The position numbers and the translations under genes are program-made. Under the pieces are notes generated by a model. The model worked only from the letters and a program-made list of their open reading frames with translations, did no database searches and was not told where the DNA came from. From Alphaproteobacteria bacterium (GTDB lineage: Bacteria > Pseudomonadota > Alphaproteobacteria > Micavibrionales > UBA2020), in the NCBI GenBank assembly GCA_029266795.1, contig JAQSWE010000020.1:1-33385 (forward strand): DNA of 33,385 nt, given 5' to 3'. Shown one piece after another: positions 29,614 to 33,385 of this stretch (positions within the stretch are counted from its first letter, which is position 1; each line of letters starts with the position of its first letter).

Positions 29614-29695
29614 ATCAGGCACTTAGCCGAAAATCCGCGCGGTATCATGAAACCGTGTTATTATGTTCATATCGAGCATAACAACGGAGATTCGC

Positions 29696-30283
29696 ATGAA
29701 GGCTGGTGTGTTTCGCAAGATGGGTCTGGTTCTCGCTTTCGCAGCGGCGCTCGCCGGTTGCGGGCAGGCCCTCGGCCCGGGCGCCAGCACACCCGAGCTG
29801 CAAGGCACCACGACCCTGACACAAGTTTTCAACGGCGGTCCCCAGCAGCCCAGCACCACCATCCGCGCCGAAGCCCTTCAGGCGAAGGAAAGCTATCACA
29901 GTGAAGGCCAGCTGGTGATCGAAGGCAGCGTACCCGCCGGTGCCACCATCAACGTTGAATCCGGCAAGCTGGTGGTGACGGGCGATGTCGGCAACGGCGC
30001 GCGCATCAATGTCTCGCAGCCCACGACGACGCATAGCGAAACCTATACGGGTTATTGCTACGCCTATAGTTTCCGCGGGAAATTCGAATACAGCTTCAGC
30101 GCGTTTTGCAGCCGCACCATCGTCGACGGCCTCACCTATAACGACAGCGCGCCTGCCGTAACGGTGAAGGGGACGCTCGGCACCGATGTGCGGATTTCAA
30201 CCCCAGGTAGTATCACCGTGAACGGCCGCGAGATCGTAAATCCCGGCCGCATCCTGCCCGTGGCGATGAAACCGGGCGCGTAA
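29696..30283 (+). CDS. Putative lipoprotein with beta-solenoid-like repeats, paralogue
   Basis: MKAGVFRKMGLVLAFAAALAGCGQALGPGA lipobox LAGC; INVESGKLVVTGDVGNGARINV; TVKGTLGTDVRISTPGSITVNGREI. Confidence 0.8.
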   Translation: MKAGVFRKMGLVLAFAAALAGCGQALGPGASTPELQGTTTLTQVFNGGPQQPSTTIRAEALQAKESYHSEGQLVIEGSVPAGATINVESGKLVVTGDVGNGARINVSQPTTTHSETYTGYCYAYSFRGKFEYSFSAFCSRTIVDGLTYNDSAPAVTVKGTLGTDVRISTPGSITVNGREIVNPGRILPVAMKPGA

Positions 30284-30291
30284 ACATATAT

Positions 30292-30321
30292 TTGACATAA
30301 TTATAAAGTTTCCGCTATAGT
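30292..30321 (+). promoter_or_regulatory. Sigma70-type promoter TTGACA-N18-TATAGT
   Basis: Perfect -35 and 5/6 -10, 33 bp upstream of the 30354 ORF start. Confidence 0.6.
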
Positions 30322-30353
30322 CTCCGGACAATCCATGCCCGAAGGAGACAGCC

Positions 30354-30611
30354 ATGCCGATTAACCCCAATGCTAAAGGCGAAGTGAGCGGTGAATCCCT
30401 GTTCGGCGATGCGGGTAGCCCGGAGGCGCTGGCGATGCGCAATGCGTTCCCACCGGAACCAAAAGAGCGCTATTCCGGCCTAAAATCCCTGCTCGGCAAG
30501 CTCAAAAAGGCCTTTACGGTCGAAGCGTCGAAGGACGGTGCCACTTGCGATAGTCCGCAAGGTGCCTGCCCGTTTAAGCCGCACAGCAATTTCCGCAACT
30601 GGCCCTACTGA
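30354..30611 (+). CDS. Small hypothetical protein
   Basis: 85 aa; RBS AAGGAGA 7 nt upstream and an upstream promoter; Cys-containing C-terminus ATCDSPQGACPFKPHSNFRNWPY. Confidence 0.65.
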   Translation: MPINPNAKGEVSGESLFGDAGSPEALAMRNAFPPEPKERYSGLKSLLGKLKKAFTVEASKDGATCDSPQGACPFKPHSNFRNWPY

Positions 30612-30731
30612 CCCCCTTTTTTCGTGGAACTTAATCCCACTTCCTCCATTCGCTAGAGTGGAGAAGCCGGCCATCGAGCCGGTCTTTCAAATGCGCCGGT
30701 TTCTCCACCTTAACTTTTACCGGCGGCAATC

Positions 30732-30992
30732 ATGGAATCCACGCGTCAAAAATTTTGGGAGGCGGCGGACCTTCTTTCGACCGGCGACTGCCCTTTGCAG
30801 ATTCGCCTGCGCACCGCCGCCGAACATTTGCGCAGCGTCGATGCGTCCAAAATTCCCGCCCCCTTGCGCGCCGATTTCGAAAAAATCCAGAGCCTTACCG
30901 AAGCCGAGGCCGAACACCTCACCCGCGACGAAGCCGAAGCGCTCGCCTCAGCCATCTTCCACATCTATGCGGAAGTGCATGAGGGGATGTGA
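30732..30992 (+). CDS. Small hypothetical helical protein
   Basis: 86 aa; MESTRQKFWEAADLLSTGDCPLQIRLRTAAEHLRSV... Confidence 0.6.
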   Translation: MESTRQKFWEAADLLSTGDCPLQIRLRTAAEHLRSVDASKIPAPLRADFEKIQSLTEAEAEHLTRDEAEALASAIFHIYAEVHEGM

Positions 30993-31018
30993 GGGTTCTA
31001 TCCCCTTCGTAAATCTAA

Positions 31019-31702
31019 TTAAATCAAAACACCCTGCGCCTGCAAAATCTCCCGCGCCAAGGGCACGGTGACGGGGCGTTTTTGGGAGAGGGATTGTTTG
31101 TCGATTTCGGTCGCGATGGCGCGCAGCGCGGCGAAGCTGCGCTCAATGCGCTTGACGACAAACTCGATCACTTCAGCGGGGACGGATAGCTGGCGGTCGG
31201 AGAACAGTTTGGCCAGCACGATCGACATCAGCTGCTCATCCGGCTCCGAAATCGCAACGGCGGGCGCGGCCATGATGCGGGATTTCAAATCGGGCAGCGT
31301 GAAGCGCCACAGCGCGGGCGGATGTTCGGCGGTGAGCAGGATATGCGCCCCCTCTTCCTTCGCGCGGTTATAGGTGTGGAACAGCGCGGTTTCGCCGTCA
31401 TTACTGCCGATGAATTTTTCGGCGTCGTCGATGATCGTCGCCTGCGGGAAATCGTTGATGCCGCGCAGGTCGTTGATGTTTTGCGGCGTCACGTCCAGCG
31501 CATCTGTCTGTTTCTGCCAGACGCGCGCGAGATGCGTCTTGCCCGATGCGGGCGGGCCGTAGACGACCAGCGCGGGCGCGTTCCAATCCGGATACTTGTC
31601 GAGCCACGCAACGGCATCGGCATTCGATTGCGACACCCAGAGATCATCACGCTCGAAGGCTTCGCGGTGGCCGAGGTCGAAGGGAAGCTGCTGCGGCTTC
31701 AT
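31019..31702 (-). CDS. hda: DnaA-related regulatory protein Hda/HdaA
   Basis: 227 aa; LPFDLGHREAFERDDLWVSQSNADAVAWLDKYPDWNAPALVVYGPPASGKTHLARVW, TIIDDAEKF, LLTAEHPPALW, LKSRIMAAPAVAISEPDEQL; DnaA domain III-like. Confidence 0.92.
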   Translation of the reverse strand: MKPQQLPFDLGHREAFERDDLWVSQSNADAVAWLDKYPDWNAPALVVYGPPASGKTHLARVWQKQTDALDVTPQNINDLRGINDFPQATIIDDAEKFIGSNDGETALFHTYNRAKEEGAHILLTAEHPPALWRFTLPDLKSRIMAAPAVAISEPDEQLMSIVLAKLFSDRQLSVPAEVIEFVVKRIERSFAALRAIATEIDKQSLSQKRPVTVPLAREILQAQGVLI

Positions 31703-31703
31703 C

Positions 31704-33290
31704 TTACCGCGTCAGCGGCGCAAGGCGCAGGTCATAGACCGCGCGGCCGCCCGGCTGCACCGAAGGCGGGCGCAGTTCAACGCCGCGCGAATAAAGCGAC
31801 TGCTTCACCGCGCCCAAGGGGGCGGTCGAAGACAGCGTGAAGGTCGCGCTGTTGGCGCTGAGGGAGGAAATATCGACCTGCACTGGCGGGTTCATGCCGG
31901 CCAGGCGTTTTTGCATGTCCATCCAGCTGCGGCTGTCGTTGAACTGCATGGTAGCTTCAAGACGGGTTGCGCCGCCTGCGCCGGGGTTCATCGTGCTGCC
32001 GGCAAGCGCCGGGCTCCAAGCTTCACCCGGCACATAGCCGCCGCGCGGTTGCTCATAGGCGCCGCCCTGCTGCGTGATGAGCGACGGGCGTCCGCCGCCT
32101 GCCGGCACTTCGCCGCGGCTGTCGATGATAACCGTGTCGTTGGGGGATCGCGTCTGCGCGGTCAGCTCGCGGCTGATGCTTTCGGAGACGAGGGACGGGC
32201 GGCGCGGCACATAGGGTGCCTGCAGATAGCTGATCGTTTCGGTGATGCCCTTGCGATAGGCTTCCGTCGCCGTCATATCGGCGGCGAAGGGCTTCAGCGT
32301 ATCGCGGCGGCGCAGCTTGCCGTTCGAATAGGTGTAGATGTCGATGCTAAGCTCGGTGCCGGAGCGGTTGGCGACGGCCAGCACAGCCTGCTCCGCATGG
32401 TAATTCGCCAGCAGCTTGTCGACCGCGCGGTAATCGCCGTCCCAGATGCCGTTGCCCGCACCCGCCGCGATATCGCTGATATCGCCGAGCGGCACGTAGA
32501 ACTGGCGGCCATTCGCCGTCGATTTCGGCAGCGCGCCCTGCCACATCAGCAGCCAGGGGTTCTGTTCTTCCCACAGCAGCGTCTGCCCCGCCATATCTTC
32601 AAAATATGGCAGGATCAGCACGGATTTCGCGATGGGCTCGAATTCCTGCGGCGCGGGGGCGTTGCTGCGCACAAGTCCGGGGCGCGCCTTTTGGCCGTAG
32701 ATGGATTCTTTCCAGTCGGGGCGCGATTCCATCGCCGTTTGCGGATCTTCGTCGATTTCTTCCGCTGCGACAGGATCGGGATTGTCGATGGCGGCCCCCA
32801 TCTCGACATGGTTTTCGCCGCTTGTTTCTTCGGATGCGACATCGACCGCTTCCGGCGCGTCATCCTGCACGTTGATATAGCTGCGCACGGCATCGCGGAA
32901 GCGGATCGTGAAGGTGCCGACATAGCGCGTCGTCGACATCTGTTCGTCCTGAATCTCGAAATCCTGCACAAGCATCGCGATGTCGGAATCCTTCGGCATC
33001 TTGAATTTCTTGAATTCGGCGGGGGTCATGTTCCGCTCGGCCAGTTTCTTGAACGCCTCGATGCGTGAATCGTTGATGGCTTTTTCACGGGCCACGACCG
33101 AATTCTCGGCTTCCTTGTCGACCACCACATCGGCAACCACCAGCGGGTTGGCGACCGCAGGCGCAGGGCCCGGCAGGTTGGGGGTCCAGGTGTCGCCGTT
33201 TTTGGGGCCGATTTGCGACGAAACAGGCGAGGTTATGGCTAACAAGCCGAGGATTATAGAAAAAGAAGCGGGTAAAATGACTTTGGACAT
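31704..33290 (-). CDS. DUF2066 domain-containing protein
   Basis: Signal peptide MSKVILPASFSIILGLLAITSPVSSQ; ADVVVDKEAENSVVAREKAINDSRIEAFKKLAERN...; upstream neighbour of hda. ORF open to 33329. Confidence 0.85.
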   Translation of the reverse strand: MSKVILPASFSIILGLLAITSPVSSQIGPKNGDTWTPNLPGPAPAVANPLVVADVVVDKEAENSVVAREKAINDSRIEAFKKLAERNMTPAEFKKFKMPKDSDIAMLVQDFEIQDEQMSTTRYVGTFTIRFRDAVRSYINVQDDAPEAVDVASEETSGENHVEMGAAIDNPDPVAAEEIDEDPQTAMESRPDWKESIYGQKARPGLVRSNAPAPQEFEPIAKSVLILPYFEDMAGQTLLWEEQNPWLLMWQGALPKSTANGRQFYVPLGDISDIAAGAGNGIWDGDYRAVDKLLANYHAEQAVLAVANRSGTELSIDIYTYSNGKLRRRDTLKPFAADMTATEAYRKGITETISYLQAPYVPRRPSLVSESISRELTAQTRSPNDTVIIDSRGEVPAGGGRPSLITQQGGAYEQPRGGYVPGEAWSPALAGSTMNPGAGGATRLEATMQFNDSRSWMDMQKRLAGMNPPVQVDISSLSANSATFTLSSTAPLGAVKQSLYSRGVELRPPSVQPGGRAVYDLRLAPLTR

Positions 33291-33385
33291 ACGGGGACCG
33301 GGGCTTTGACAGATTCCATTGACTGACACTATCTCCAGATGCGCCTAAAATCCAGATATTCCAGTCATATTTTGTTAAAATTCTC

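Noticed and set aside
31596-33068. 490-aa plus-strand ORF opposite the DUF2066 gene
   Set aside because: Low-complexity Arg/Ala-rich antisense shadow ORF

Overview
The window is a GC-rich, alphaproteobacterial-type chromosomal segment made mostly of housekeeping genes with hypothetical genes in between. Left part (minus strand): partial threonine synthase, M32 carboxypeptidase, SURF1, and an aa3-type cytochrome c oxidase cluster (ctaC-ctaD-ctaB-small ORF-ctaG-ctaE-DUF983). Two plus-strand genes interrupt this cluster. Middle: a tandem pair of VWA-like genes, one apparently frameshifted; a DUF6782-like metalloprotease; the rpmH-rnpA-yidD-yidC-engB module; tRNA-Arg(CCG); an alpha/beta hydrolase; a DUF882 protein; and a LysR regulator divergent from a small helical-repeat gene. 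Right part: an acyltransferase; a translationally coupled three-gene operon of degenerate ankyrin-like proteins; a carboxylesterase; a PH-domain protein; phosphofructokinase; a DUF465 protein; a repeat-rich intergenic region next to a decayed Rieske (petA-like) gene; a run of uncharacterised genes including two paralogous lipoproteins; Hda; and a DUF2066 protein. I see no prophage, CRISPR array, transposase or recognisable defence island. The best candidates for something undescribed are the coupled ankyrin-like operon with its conserved C-terminal tail, the Rieske relic that lost its cluster histidines, the LysR/ankyrin divergent locus with a perfect 21-nt palindrome, the palindrome upstream of ctaC, and the paired lipoproteins. 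All family calls come from reading the translations. No database search was run.
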